DNA of 64,000 nt from Rhodanobacter sp. DHB23 (GCF_014842975.1 NZ_JACYXK010000024.1:2554-66553), one strand, 5' to 3'. Counted from the first letter of the stretch, positions 33,319 through 45,687 are shown. Numbers and translations are program-made. Notes: generated by a model not told the origin, from the sequence alone.

Positions 33319-33440
33319 GTGTGTCCCCTGTTGGTCCGCGAATCATACGGCGGGGCAGGGAAGGCTGCAGGTGGACTTCAAACACGTGCAGAGAGCTTGC
33401 GGAATCGTCGGCCAGATCCAGCTGCCCCTCCACGGCAGCA

Positions 33441-33506
33441 GGGCCGCACAGGCAGCCCGACAGCGGGCCGAGCCCGCAGGGCGGCTGAGCCACGAAGTGG
33501 CACGCT
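33441..33506 (+). repeat. Direct repeat B flanking the GIY-YIG gene
   Basis: Second copy of the 66-bp repeat, 56 of 66 positions identical to 32282-32347, starting 1159 bp downstream. Together they bracket the nuclease gene and its promoter. Confidence 0.7.
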
Positions 33507-33537
33507 CGGCTTCGCGTCTCCGGCGGCTGGTGACGAG

Positions 33538-34353
33538 TTATTCGTGCGGATCATGCGGTAGCGCTGGCTTAGATCCAGTGGCTAGCTGCGTCCGACCTTG
33601 CTTGATCTGAGCAATCACTTCGTCCAGCGCATCCATCGCCTGCATGCCTCGGCTTTTCTGCATGGTCTCACCACTAGGCCTTGATCGCTGCTTTTTGATC
33701 TCGCGTCGGACCACCGAGGCGACGGGGCTTTGGCCGCGCGCTTCGACTGCAGCGACAGCAGCACGAATGTCATCATCGTGCTCGTCGGATGTAAGCATTT
33801 GGGCGTCGGTTACGTCGGAGTCGTACCAGCTCTCGACGCCGTTGGGGTGTACGATTTTTTTCTTAAATTTTTGAGGCGAAATATTTGCAGCAGCAGGCAC
33901 GTGCAGACTTGCTGCTGCTGCTCGTACTCGTGTTGATGTAGTTACTTGGGTGGTGCTTTTACTGCTTTTCCGAACCGGCTTTTCAGCGGGCGGCTTTTCA
34001 GCGGGTGGTTTTCCCGCGAGCGGATTTTCAGGCTCTCGGTGCTTTGAGGCCTGCGGCGTGTCAAAGACGTACAGTATTTGGCCTCCGAATGTGCCGCTCG
34101 AGGTCCGTTGGGATCGCCGCACTATGTATCCAGCATCCTGCAGCTCGCGCAGTGCGGTACGTATCGCATCGCGTCCCTCACGACCCGCGCCTCTCGCTAA
34201 GTCTTCGGCCGTCATGCCGAATCCCTCAGCGTTGTCTAACATCCGTGACAACACTCCAGCGGCTCTGTAGCTAATGCTGGTATCTCGGACCGTCGATGAT
34301 GGTGTGATCAGCACGTTGACGCCTGATCGAGCGCGGACGTATATGGTGCTCAT
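33538..34353 (-). CDS. Winged-helix replication-initiator-like protein
   Basis: 271 residues. The first ~95 residues are a HTH_36-type winged helix: RDTSISYRAAGVLSRMLDNA, MTAEDLARGAGREGRDAIR, TALRELQDAGYIVRRSQR, then a wing with FGGQILYVFDTP. A low-complexity linker with short repeats (KPPAEKPPAEKPV) leads to a charged C-terminal region. Such domains occur in replication initiators and primosome-like proteins of plasmids, phages and integrative elements. Third gene of a tightly overlapping minus-strand operon at the right end. It probably supports autonomous replication of the excised circle. Confidence 0.65.
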   Translation of the reverse strand: MSTIYVRARSGVNVLITPSSTVRDTSISYRAAGVLSRMLDNAEGFGMTAEDLARGAGREGRDAIRTALRELQDAGYIVRRSQRTSSGTFGGQILYVFDTPQASKHREPENPLAGKPPAEKPPAEKPVRKSSKSTTQVTTSTRVRAAAASLHVPAAANISPQKFKKKIVHPNGVESWYDSDVTDAQMLTSDEHDDDIRAAVAAVEARGQSPVASVVRREIKKQRSRPSGETMQKSRGMQAMDALDEVIAQIKQGRTQLATGSKPALPHDPHE

Positions 34354-34793
34354 GCCGGCACCCCCCAGCCGAAGCCGCGGAAGCTGTCTTGGCCGGCAGC
34401 TGCTGCCTGCTCACGTCGCGCTGTTGCCCGCCGCTCAACTTGCGGTCGCGTCCCGCGTGCGCGGCCGTGTCGCCAGGAGGATGCGATTACTTCGGCCAGC
34501 ATTTCCGCCGCCTCGACTGCCGCGGGCGTCGATGTGTCCAAATCATCTGCAGCCATCGCAGCCTGCCGTTCACCTTCCACCTGCAGCGCACGCAGGAGTG
34601 GGTCCCTTGGTCGAGGCCCACGCGACCCCGCGTAATGCATCGGATCTCGCTCCGCAAGCCAGACCGTAGCCAGGGCGTCGTCCTCAGCTAGGCCAGCACG
34701 ACGTCCCACCGCCAAGATCTCAATGATTCGGGTGTCATCGACGCCGAGCTCGGCGCGGACCACCTCGCGCAGTTTGTGGGTTGCGGTCTTCAT
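34350..34793 (-). CDS. Unknown protein in the replication-like operon
   Basis: 147 residues; 4-nt overlaps at both ends with its neighbours. Mostly helical and Arg/Ala-rich: THKLREVVRAELGVDDTRII, then RAGLAEDDALATVWLAERD and a basic C-terminal tail. No domain is recognised. The overlaps argue that it is made in ratio with the winged-helix protein. Confidence 0.6.
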   Translation of the reverse strand: MKTATHKLREVVRAELGVDDTRIIEILAVGRRAGLAEDDALATVWLAERDPMHYAGSRGPRPRDPLLRALQVEGERQAAMAADDLDTSTPAAVEAAEMLAEVIASSWRHGRARGTRPQVERRATARREQAAAAGQDSFRGFGWGVPA

Positions 34794-35131
34794 CGTGCAG
34801 CCCTCCGTGCAACAGAGCCCCGCGGACGTCCACGGGGTCGTGCAGGCAAGGGCCGAGTAGGCAAAGGTGGCACGGTGGGCTCAGCCTCGCCAAACAGCCA
34901 CGCAGCGACGTCACGAGTCATGTATCTGTGCGCTCGACTCAGGCGGAGGTGCTGGGGGCACTCGGGCGGCATATCGCCGCCGCGCAAAATGCGCAAACGC
35001 AATGCGTTAGAAGTCGACCGAAGCTCGACTGCAAGGTCGCCGAGTAGCATCATCTCGCCGTACCGAGCGAGCAGATGCGTTAGGGCGTCGGCACCGTGTC
35101 GGCCGACAGTAGGATTGGCTTGATTTTCCAT
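34790..35131 (-). CDS. Small HTH protein at the right end (excisionase/AlpA-like)
   Basis: 113 residues from ATG 35131, with GAGGA 8 nt upstream; the longer frame from 35200 has no such site. LLARYGEMMLLGDLAVELRS and TSNALRLRILRGGDMP, then RAHRYMTRDVAAWLFGE, read as a winged or AlpA-like HTH that reads a DNA site. The C terminus is Pro/Arg-rich and unstructured (RPLPARPRGRPRGS). First gene of the right-end operon and the closest gene to attR, so an excisionase or operon autoregulator is plausible. Confidence 0.55.
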   Translation of the reverse strand: MENQANPTVGRHGADALTHLLARYGEMMLLGDLAVELRSTSNALRLRILRGGDMPPECPQHLRLSRAHRYMTRDVAAWLFGEAEPTVPPLPTRPLPARPRGRPRGSVARRAAR

Positions 35132-35135
35132 CGCG

Positions 35136-35152
35136 AGCGTCCTCAGGACGCT
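35136..35152. promoter_or_regulatory. Perfect 17-bp palindrome over the ribosome-binding site
   Basis: AGCGTCCTCAGGACGCT lies 4 bp upstream of the HTH gene's ATG and contains its GAGGA. In DNA it is a good dimer operator; in RNA it would form a hairpin that hides the ribosome-binding site. Confidence 0.5.
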
Positions 35153-35554
35153 GCGCGGGTTTGGTCTGGCCCGTTGTAGCCAACGACGGGTTGCATTCAA
35201 TCTAGTTTCAAGCGTTGCAACGCGTCAAGACCCAGCCAATTCTTCGGCTGAAATGCATCGAACGAATCTGACACGATCGCGCAACAACTCGTTTTTCGGC
35301 GTCGACGCGCTTCCTCGCGTAGCCCGGAATTTCCGGCGCTGCGCGGGCTTGGTCGCCTGTTGTTTCGCCGTCACGGCGTCCCGCTTCGGGGCCTGTGGCG
35401 GCCTTTGGCATGCCTGCACGAAACGTATCCGGTCGTCGCATTTCTCCAACGTGAGCGGCGGTGCGGTACGTGTGCGGTACAGCCCCGTTGAAACGCTGCG
35501 AAACGTCATGAAACGCCGGTACGCGAACGGTACACCTGAGTCACAAAACGCACA
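35153..35554. other. Right-end noncoding region with repeated GGTAC sites
   Basis: This 400-bp stretch holds no gene I can support. It contains CGGTACGTGTGCGGTAC (35464-35480) and CGGTACGCGAACGGTACAC (35517-35535), related to the site at 8991-9009 on the left end. Arm-type integrase or Xis sites are the likeliest reading. The promoter of the minus-strand HTH operon should also lie here. Confidence 0.4.
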
Positions 35555-35587
35555 AAAAAGCCCGATTCGGTGCGAATCGGGCTTTTT
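35555..35587. terminator. Intrinsic terminator serving tRNA-Val, supplied by the element
   Basis: A perfect 15-bp stem (AAAAAGCCCGATTCG and complement) with a GTG loop and A/T runs on both sides works in either direction. It lies 27 bp beyond the tRNA CCA end on the minus strand, inside the element, and replaces the original terminator left at 8838-8872. Confidence 0.85.
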
Positions 35588-35613
35588 CGTAAGTGCTTGT
35601 ATTGCTGGAACTA

Positions 35614-35662
35614 GTGGTGGGCGGTACAAGGATCGAACTTGTGACACCTGCCGTGTGAAGGC
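35614..35662. repeat. attR: 49-bp direct repeat within the intact tRNA-Val
   Basis: Identical to attL (8881-8929). Here the repeat is continuous with the 5' half of the tRNA, so integration rebuilt a complete gene. Confidence 0.95.
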
Positions 35663-35689
35663 AGTGCTCTACCGCTGAGCTAACCGCCC
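35615..35689 (-). tRNA. tRNA-Val(CAC)
   Basis: 75 nt with encoded CCA. The acceptor stem GGGCGGT pairs with ACCGCCC; the D arm is GCTC/GAGC; the anticodon stem CTGCC/GGCAG encloses the loop TTCACAC (anticodon CAC, reading GUG); the T arm is ACAAG-TTCGATC-CTTGT. All arms pair fully. It is the integration site of the element; its 3' half now comes from the element's attachment site. Confidence 0.96.
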
Positions 35690-35788
35690 GCCGGGAGCGC
35701 GCAAATATACGGGGTGAGGGCAGGCAGGTCAACCATGGCGAAGCCATCGCGTAAAATGCCGGGCTTCGCCGCCGACCGGACCTGCCGC

Positions 35789-36121
35789 ATGTCACACGAC
35801 CTTTCCCACGCCCTGCAGGCGCTGCAGCAGTTCCAGCTGACGCCGTGGAAGGCGGTCGGCCTGCTGGGCTCGGTGATGTTCACCAGCCGCTGGTTCGTGC
35901 AGCTCTACTACACGCGCAAGCTGAAGCGGGTGGTGATGCCGCTGTCGTTCTGGTGGCTGTCGGTGCTGGGCAGCGCCTTGCTGCTGGCGTACTTCACCAT
36001 CGGCAAGAACGATTCGGTGGGCATCATCTCGAATTTCTTCCCGGCGTTCGTCTCGGTCTACAACCTCTGGGTGCACCTGCGCCACCACAAGAACAACGTC
36101 ACGGGCGACGAGATCGCCTGA
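35789..36121 (+). CDS. LAB_N-domain membrane protein
   Basis: 110 residues from ATG 35789. Three TM segments with the conserved pattern TPWKAVGLLGSVMFTSRWFV, then QLYYTRKLKRVVMPLSFWWL and ALLLAYFTIGKNDSVGIIS. This is the lipid-A-disaccharide-synthase N-terminal-like domain. Stand-alone copies often sit near lipid A or arn-type glycosyltransferase genes, but none is close here. It is convergent with metH. Confidence 0.85.
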   Translation: MSHDLSHALQALQQFQLTPWKAVGLLGSVMFTSRWFVQLYYTRKLKRVVMPLSFWWLSVLGSALLLAYFTIGKNDSVGIISNFFPAFVSVYNLWVHLRHHKNNVTGDEIA

Positions 36122-36130
36122 TCCGTTGAT

Positions 36131-36157
36131 GCGGGGACGTGTCGGGCACGCCCCCGC
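36131..36157. terminator. Terminator-like hairpin between convergent genes
   Basis: An 11-bp stem GCGGGGACGTG/CACGCCCCCGC with one mismatch and a 5-nt loop lies in the 43-bp gap between the LAB_N gene and the metH stop. Confidence 0.45.
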
Positions 36158-36164
36158 CTTGCCC

Positions 36165-38959
<2,795 letters not shown>

Positions 38960-38960
<1 letters not shown>

Positions 38961-40042
38961 TACGCGGCTTCCTTCGCTTCGCTGGGTAGTGCGCGTGGCG
39001 GGTAGTCGCGCACGGCTTCCGCGATGGCCTTGATGTGCGCCGGCGTGGTGCCGCAGCAGCCGCCGACGAGGTTGAGCAGGCCGTCGCGGGCGAAGCCGCC
39101 GATCACGCTGGCCATCTGCTCCGGCGTCTCGTCGTATTCGGCGAAGGCGTTCGGCAGGCCGGCGTTCGGGTGGGTGCTGACGAAGCATTCGGCAGTGTCG
39201 GCCAGGGTCTGGATGTGCGGGCGCAGGTCGGCAGCGCCCAGCGCGCAGTTGAGCCCGACCGCCAGCGGCCGCGCGTGGCGCACCGAGTACCAGAACGCCT
39301 CGGCGGTCTGGCCGGAAAGCGTGCGGCCGGAGCGGTCGGTGATGGTGCCTGAGATCATCACCGGTACCCGCGCGCCGCGCTCGCGGAACAGCTCGGACAG
39401 CGCGTACAGCGCGGCCTTGGCGTTGAGCGTGTCGAAGATGGTTTCCACCATCACGATGTCGGCGCCGCCGTCGACCAGGCCGGCGGCGGACTCGCGATAG
39501 TTGGCTGCCAGTTCCTCGAAGGTGACGTTGCGGAAGCCGGGGTCATTGACGTCGGGCGACAGCGAGGCGGTGCGGCTGGTGGGGCCGAGCACGCCGATCA
39601 CGAAGCGCGGCTTGCCGGGCGTCAGCGCGGTGAACTTGTCGCAGGCGGCGCGCGCCAGCCTGGCGCCTTCCAGGTTCAGCTCGTGCGCGAGATGTTCCAG
39701 CTTGTAGTCGGCCTGGCTGATGCGGGTGGAGTTGAAGGTGTTGGTTTCCACCAGGTCCGCGCCGGCTTCGAGGTAGGCCTCGTGCACGCCGCGGATGATC
39801 GCCGGCTGGGTCAGCGTGAGCAGGTCGTTGTTGCCCTTGAGGTCGCAGCCGGGGTGATCGTGGTGATGTGCGTGCGCACCGTCATGGCCATGCTCGAAGC
39901 GCTCGCCGCGGAAGCCGGTTTCGTCCAGCCGGTGGCCCTGCAGCATGGTGCCCATGCCGCCGTCGAGGATCAGGATGCGTTCGGCCAGCGCGGCTTCGAG
40001 CAGCGCGACGCGTTCGGGGTGCAGCCAGGGCAGGGCACTCAT
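38960..40042 (-). CDS. metH: Methionine synthase, homocysteine methyltransferase part
   Basis: 360 residues. A TIM-barrel homocysteine S-methyltransferase: [15 protein letters not shown] at about 21-35, a metal-site Cys in [11 protein letters not shown] (about 252) and the C-terminal double Cys in [16 protein letters not shown] (about 328). An unusual His-rich stretch, [14 protein letters not shown], lies at about 52-65. This gene and the next form one split cobalamin-dependent methionine synthase; in E. coli both parts are a single protein. The 1-nt overlap (TAATG) would keep the two in equal amounts. Ten nt separate it from the upstream regulator gene. Confidence 0.95.
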
Positions 40043-40052
40043 GGGATGTTTC

Positions 40053-40985
40053 TCACTTCTTCGGCTTTTGCGCGAGCAGGCTGATGACTTCGAAATGCGG
40101 CGCCTTGCGCTCGCGGCTGATGCGGTTGCAGCTGAGCACCTGCAGGCCGGCGGCGCTGGCGTAGTCGTGCAATTCCGCTTCGGTGAAGCCGAGGTTGCGG
40201 TGGTCGAACGGCTCCACCGCGGCGCGGTGGTCGTGCTTGCCCAGCGTCACCGCGAGCAGGCGGCCGTTGGGGCGCAGCAGGCACGCGGCTTCGGCCACCG
40301 CCTGCGCGGGGCGCTCGGCGTAGGTCAGCGCGTGCAGCATCAGCACCAGGTCGAAGCGGCGCTCGCCCAGTTCCAGCGCGTGCATGTCGCCCGCGCGCAC
40401 TTCGACATTGGGGAAGGCCTGCAGGCGCTTCGCCGCGGCTTCGACCACGCGTTCGCTGGAGTCCACGCAGACGATGGAGTGCGCGTGCGGCGCCAGCAGT
40501 TCGGCGGTGATGCCGTCGCCGGAGGCGATGTCCAGCACGTCGCCGGTGCCCAGCAACTGCAACAGCGCGCGCGCCAGGGTTTCCCAGGTGCGGCCGGGCG
40601 AGTAGTGGCGCTCCATGTCGCCGGCCACGGTGTCGGCCCAGCCTTCGGAGCGGGCGCGGTTGGCCAGCACGCCGGGCAGGCGGGCGGCGTCCTCGCGCAG
40701 CAGGGCGTCGTCGATGTTCTCGCGCAGCGAGGCGATCAGCGCATGCTGGTGTTCGTCGCCCTCGCCGTTGGCGCGGTAGTAGGCGGAGACGCCGGCGCGG
40801 CGATCGCGCACCAGACCGGCTTCCTTGAGCTTGGCGAGGTGGGTGGAGACGCGCGGCTGCGCCAGGTGCAGCACCGCAGCCAGCTCGGCCACGGTGAGCT
40901 CCTCGCCTTCCAGCAGGGCCAGCAGGCGCACGCGGGTGGGGTCGGCCAGCAGGCGCAAGATGCTGGACGCAGTGGCCAGATCCAT
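40053..40985 (-). CDS. ArsR-type regulator fused to a SAM-dependent methyltransferase
   Basis: 310 residues. About 1-90: ArsR winged helix ([59 protein letters not shown]). About 125-310: class I methyltransferase fold with the SAM loop [19 protein letters not shown] and [11 protein letters not shown], then [18 protein letters not shown]. First gene of the metH operon. Similar fusions next to methionine genes are thought to sense SAM or SAH and control methionine synthesis. A 10-bp palindrome just upstream may be its operator. Confidence 0.9.
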   Translation of the reverse strand: MDLATASSILRLLADPTRVRLLALLEGEELTVAELAAVLHLAQPRVSTHLAKLKEAGLVRDRRAGVSAYYRANGEGDEHQHALIASLRENIDDALLREDAARLPGVLANRARSEGWADTVAGDMERHYSPGRTWETLARALLQLLGTGDVLDIASGDGITAELLAPHAHSIVCVDSSERVVEAAAKRLQAFPNVEVRAGDMHALELGERRFDLVLMLHALTYAERPAQAVAEAACLLRPNGRLLAVTLGKHDHRAAVEPFDHRNLGFTEAELHDYASAAGLQVLSCNRISRERKAPHFEVISLLAQKPKK

Positions 40986-40997
40986 GCGTTATCCCTA

Positions 40998-41007
40998 TAT
41001 CGCGATA
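40998..41007. promoter_or_regulatory. Candidate ArsR operator
   Basis: TATCGCGATA, a perfect palindrome, begins 12 bp upstream of the regulator's ATG in an AT-richer patch (CCCTATATCGCGATAAAGAG). A dimeric ArsR protein could bind here and autoregulate the operon. Confidence 0.45.
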
Positions 41008-41161
41008 AAGAGATGCGAAGTCTGGGCCGTGGCTTGCCGTGCGTCAAGCGCCGCGCTCGTTCCATCCACGCCCGGCCTTTGTTGCGCCCGCACAAGGCGA
41101 AGCGGCCGACGCGGCTAAAATGACCGGCTTTTCATCCCCCGTTTCGCTACCGGAGTCCCCC

Positions 41162-42322
<1,161 letters not shown>

Positions 42323-42327
42323 GAGCC

Positions 42328-42366
42328 GGGATTCGGGATTCGGGATTCGGGATTCGGGATTCGGGA
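42328..42366 (+). repeat. GGGATTC heptamer array
   Basis: Five perfect tandem copies of GGGATTC (42328-42362) plus a partial sixth, six bases after the acyl-CoA dehydrogenase stop. The same heptamer recurs at 52467-52607. Confidence 0.9.
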
Positions 42367-42430
42367 GAGCAGCGTGGCTCGATGCGCTTTGGGCCCGTAA
42401 AAGTCCCGTTGCCGTGTCGGCCGCGATACA

Positions 42431-42460
42431 AAAACGCCCCGGCAGGTGCCGGGGCGTTTT
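42431..42460. terminator. Bidirectional intrinsic terminator
   Basis: A perfect 14-bp stem, AAAACGCCCCGGCA and its complement, with A-tract before and T-tract after, between the convergent acyl-CoA dehydrogenase and RND permease genes. Confidence 0.9.
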
Positions 42461-42501
42461 GCTTCAAGGCTGCGGGAACGGGCTTTCCGATTCCCCGACT
42501 C

Positions 42502-45500
42502 TCAATGCCCGTGTTGCGGGTTGGAGTCGAACGACTGCATGTTCGTGCCCGAGGCCGCCTGCGGCTTGCCGTCGCCGTCCATCTTGTCGCCCAGCAGGCG
42601 CCGCACCACGATGTAGAACACCGGGATCAGCAGCACGCCGAGGAAGGTGGCGAACAGCATGCCGCCGATCACGCCGGTGCCGATGGCGTGGCGCGCGTTG
42701 GCGCCGGCGCCGCTGGAGATGAACAACGGGAACACGCCGAGGATGAAGGCCAGCGAGGTCATCAGGATCGGGCGCAGTCGCAGTCGCGCGGCGTCGACGG
42801 TGGCTTCGCGCAGCGTGCGGCCGGCCTTCTGCTCGGCCACCGCGAACTCCACGATCAGGATCGCGTTCTTCGCCGCCAGGCCGATCACCGTGACCAGGCC
42901 GATCTTGAAGTAGATGTCGTCGGGCAGGCCGCGCAGCATGGTGAACACCACCACGCCGAGCAGGCCCAGCGGCACCACCAGCAGCACGGCCACCGGGATC
43001 GACCAGCTCTCGTACAGCGCGGCCAGCGCCAGGAACACGATGAAGATGGACAGCACCATCAGCAGCGTGGCGGCGTTGCCGGAGAGGATTTCCTGGTAGG
43101 ACTGGCCGGTCCAGTCGTTGCCGAAGCCCTTCGGCAGGTCCTGGCTGACGATCTTCTGCATCTCGTTCATCGCCTCGCCCGAGGCGTGCCCCGGCGCGGG
43201 CGAGCCGACGATTTCCACCGCGGAATAGCCGTTGTAGCGGGTCAGCGCGGGCGAGCCCATGCCCCACTTCGCCTGCACCACGTTGGCGAGCGGGATCATC
43301 GCCGGCGTGCCGTTGGCGTTGGTCTGCGTGCTGCTGGGGATGTAGAAGTGCTGCAGCGCGTCCGGGCTCATGCGGTAGGCGGAGTCCGCCTGCATCATCA
43401 CGCGCTTCACGCGGCCACCATAGGTGAAGTCGTTCACGTACACCGGCGCCAGCATCATGCTGACCGCGTTGTAGACGTCGCTGACCGACAGGCCCATCGA
43501 CTGCGCCTGCACGCGGTCCACGCTCAGGTTGAGCTGCGGCGAGTCCTCCAGCGAGTTCGGGTGCACGCCGGTGAGCAGCGGATCCTGCGCGGCCTTGCCG
43601 AGCAGGATGTTGCGTGCCTGGGTGAGCGCGTCGCGGCCGAGGCCGGCGCGATCCTGCAGGAACATGTCGAAGCCGCCGAACTGGCCCAGGCCCTGGATGG
43701 TGGGCAGGTTGACCACGAAGATGCGCGCATCGCGGATCCCGTACAGCGCCCGGTTGGCGCGCTGGATGAAGTCCATCGCGGTGCCCTGGCGCTGCGACCA
43801 GTCCTTCAGCTTGATGAAGGCCATGCCGGCGTTTTCGCCCGAGCCCATGAAGCTGAAGCCGGTCACCTGCAGCACGCCTTCCACCGCCGGATCCTTGTCC
43901 AGGATCGCGCGCATCTGCGCCATCACCGCGCTGGTGCGCTGCTTGGTGGCGCCTGGCGGCAACTGGATGATGGACATCGCGTAGCCCTGGTCCTCCTCGG
44001 GCAGGAAGCTGCCGGGCAGGCGGGTGTACAGGAAGCCGGCCAGCACGGCGATCAGCGCGAACACCACCATCCAGCGCGGGGCGTGCCTGATCGCGCCGCC
44101 GACGTGGCCGGTGTAGGTGTGCGTGGTCCAGTCGAAGAAGTCGTTGAACTTGCGGAAGACGATGTTCTTCTTCTTGTGGTGCTCCGGCTGCAGGAAGCTG
44201 GCGCACAGCGCCGGCGTGAACGACAGCGCGAGGAAGGCCGAGAACGCCATCGACACCGCGATGGTCAGCGCGAACTGCTTGTAGATCACGCCGGAGGCGC
44301 CGGGCTGCAGCGCCGACGGCACGAACACCGCCGCCAGCACCACGGTGATCGCCACCACCGCGCCGGTGATCTGGCCCATCGCCTTGCGCGTGGCCTCCTT
44401 CGGCGGCAGGTTCTCCTCGGTCATGATGCGTTCGACGTTCTCGATCACCACGATCGCGTCGTCCACCACGATGCCGATGGCCAGCACCATGCCGAACAGG
44501 GTGAGCTGGTTGATGGTGAAGCCCAGCACCAGCATGCCGAGGAAGGTGCCCAGCAGGGCCACCGGGATCACCAGGGTGGGGATGATGGTGGCGCGCACGT
44601 TCTGCAGGAACAGCAGCATCACCAGGAACACCAGGATGATCGCCTCGACCAGCGTGTGCACCACCTCGTTGATGGAGATGTGCACGAAGGCGGTGCTGTC
44701 GTAGGGGCTGAACCAGCTCACGCCCTGCGGGAAGCTGGGGGCCAGCTCGTCCATCTTCGCGCGCACCGCGGTGGCCACGTCCAGCGCGTTGGCGCCGGGC
44801 AGCAGCATGATCGCGAACGCGGCGATGGGCTTGCCGTCCCAGGTGGTGTCGAAGCCGTAGCTGGTGGGGCCGAAGCTGATCTTCGCCACGTCGCCCAGCT
44901 TGACCACGGTGCCGTCGGCGTTGGCGCGCAGGATGATGTCGGCGAACTGCTCGGGCGTGGTGAAGCGGCCCTCGGCGGACACGGTGGCGTTGAGGCCCTG
45001 GCCGGGCAGGGCCGGGTCGGCGCCGATCGAGCCGGCGGCGAACTGCACGTTCTGCACCGAGATCGCGTTGTACACCTGCGCGGCCGACAGGTTGTAGCCC
45101 TGCAGCTTGTCCGGGTTCAGCCAGATCCGCATCGCGTATTCGGCACCGAACTGCTGGGTACTGCCCACGCCGGGCACGCGCGAGACCTGGTCCAGCACCT
45201 GCGAGGCCACGATGTCGCTGAGGTGGTCGCGGTCGATGCTCGGGTTGTCCGACTTCAGCGCCACCACCATCAGGAAGCCGGCGTTGGCCTTGGCCACCAC
45301 CACGCCCTGCTGGGTCACCTCGCTGGGCAGGCGCGCCGTGGCCAGCGACACCTTGTTCTGCACCTGCACCTGGGCGATGTCCGGGTTGGTGCCGGTCTCG
45401 AAGGTGAGCGTGATCTGCGAGCTGCCGGTGGCGCTGGAGGAGGAGTTGAAATACAGCAGGTGGTCGATGCCGGTGAGCTGCTGCTCGATCACCTGGGTGA

Positions 45501-45681
45501 CGGTTTTCTCGGTGGTGTCGGCGCTGGCGCCGGGGTAGGTGGCGTTCACCACGACCTGCGGCGGCGCGATGTTCGGGTACGACTCCACGCCCAGGTTGAG
45601 GATGGCCAGCACGCCGCCCAGCGAGATCAGGATGGCCACCACCCAGGCGAAGATCGGGCGGTCGATGAAGAAACTCGGCAT
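42502..45681 (-). CDS. acrB: RND efflux permease, AcrB/MexB (HAE1) type
   Basis: 1059 residues, usual length for the family. N terminus MPSFFIDRPIFAWVVAILIS; periplasmic porter regions; TM4 with the proton-relay pair in GIVVDDAIVVIENVERIM (about 400-417); LPPGATKQRTSAV near 550; and the second-half repeat GLAAKNAILIVEFA. It forms a trimeric inner-membrane pump driven by proton influx, expelling hydrophobic drugs through the adaptor encoded just upstream and an outer-membrane factor encoded elsewhere. Its ribosome-binding region falls inside the 267-bp insertion at 45688. The C terminus is short and His-containing (SNPQHGH). Confidence 0.96.
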   Translation of the reverse strand: MPSFFIDRPIFAWVVAILISLGGVLAILNLGVESYPNIAPPQVVVNATYPGASADTTEKTVTQVIEQQLTGIDHLLYFNSSSSATGSSQITLTFETGTNPDIAQVQVQNKVSLATARLPSEVTQQGVVVAKANAGFLMVVALKSDNPSIDRDHLSDIVASQVLDQVSRVPGVGSTQQFGAEYAMRIWLNPDKLQGYNLSAAQVYNAISVQNVQFAAGSIGADPALPGQGLNATVSAEGRFTTPEQFADIILRANADGTVVKLGDVAKISFGPTSYGFDTTWDGKPIAAFAIMLLPGANALDVATAVRAKMDELAPSFPQGVSWFSPYDSTAFVHISINEVVHTLVEAIILVFLVMLLFLQNVRATIIPTLVIPVALLGTFLGMLVLGFTINQLTLFGMVLAIGIVVDDAIVVIENVERIMTEENLPPKEATRKAMGQITGAVVAITVVLAAVFVPSALQPGASGVIYKQFALTIAVSMAFSAFLALSFTPALCASFLQPEHHKKKNIVFRKFNDFFDWTTHTYTGHVGGAIRHAPRWMVVFALIAVLAGFLYTRLPGSFLPEEDQGYAMSIIQLPPGATKQRTSAVMAQMRAILDKDPAVEGVLQVTGFSFMGSGENAGMAFIKLKDWSQRQGTAMDFIQRANRALYGIRDARIFVVNLPTIQGLGQFGGFDMFLQDRAGLGRDALTQARNILLGKAAQDPLLTGVHPNSLEDSPQLNLSVDRVQAQSMGLSVSDVYNAVSMMLAPVYVNDFTYGGRVKRVMMQADSAYRMSPDALQHFYIPSSTQTNANGTPAMIPLANVVQAKWGMGSPALTRYNGYSAVEIVGSPAPGHASGEAMNEMQKIVSQDLPKGFGNDWTGQSYQEILSGNAATLLMVLSIFIVFLALAALYESWSIPVAVLLVVPLGLLGVVVFTMLRGLPDDIYFKIGLVTVIGLAAKNAILIVEFAVAEQKAGRTLREATVDAARLRLRPILMTSLAFILGVFPLFISSGAGANARHAIGTGVIGGMLFATFLGVLLIPVFYIVVRRLLGDKMDGDGKPQAASGTNMQSFDSNPQHGH

Positions 45682-45687
45682 GGTCTT

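Larger units (their letters stand above)
8930..35613. mobile_element. Integrative mobilizable element in tRNA-Val(CAC), about 26.7 kb
   Basis: Bounded by 49-bp direct repeats, with a tyrosine integrase beside attL and an intact tRNA at attR. Transfer functions are a candidate oriT, an RHH protein, a MobF relaxase and a VirD4/TraD coupling protein. No VirB4, VirB6, VirB8-10 or pilin-like protein is recognisable, so an IME is more likely than a full ICE. Cargo includes Abi/HEPN and OLD-plus-UvrD defence genes, a trimeric adhesin and a GIY-YIG nuclease. Seven copies of one intergenic motif occur only within these bounds. Several stretches are less GC-rich and use more mixed codons than the flanking chromosome. 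Confidence 0.93.

Noticed and set aside
8930..35613. Full self-transmissible ICE with a type IV secretion system
   Set aside because: No VirB4, VirB6, VirB8-11 or pilin-like protein can be recognised among the small membrane proteins; the element is better described as mobilizable, unless its channel is of an unknown kind.
35225..35678. Open frames on both strands at the right end of the element
   Set aside because: They run through the tRNA gene and terminator or lack any ribosome-binding site; the 94-codon minus-strand version from 35509 has no recognisable feature.
40986..41161. SAM/SAH riboswitch upstream of the metH operon
   Set aside because: The ArsR ATG is within 15 bp of the AT-rich palindrome and I could not fit a riboswitch core in the remaining leader.
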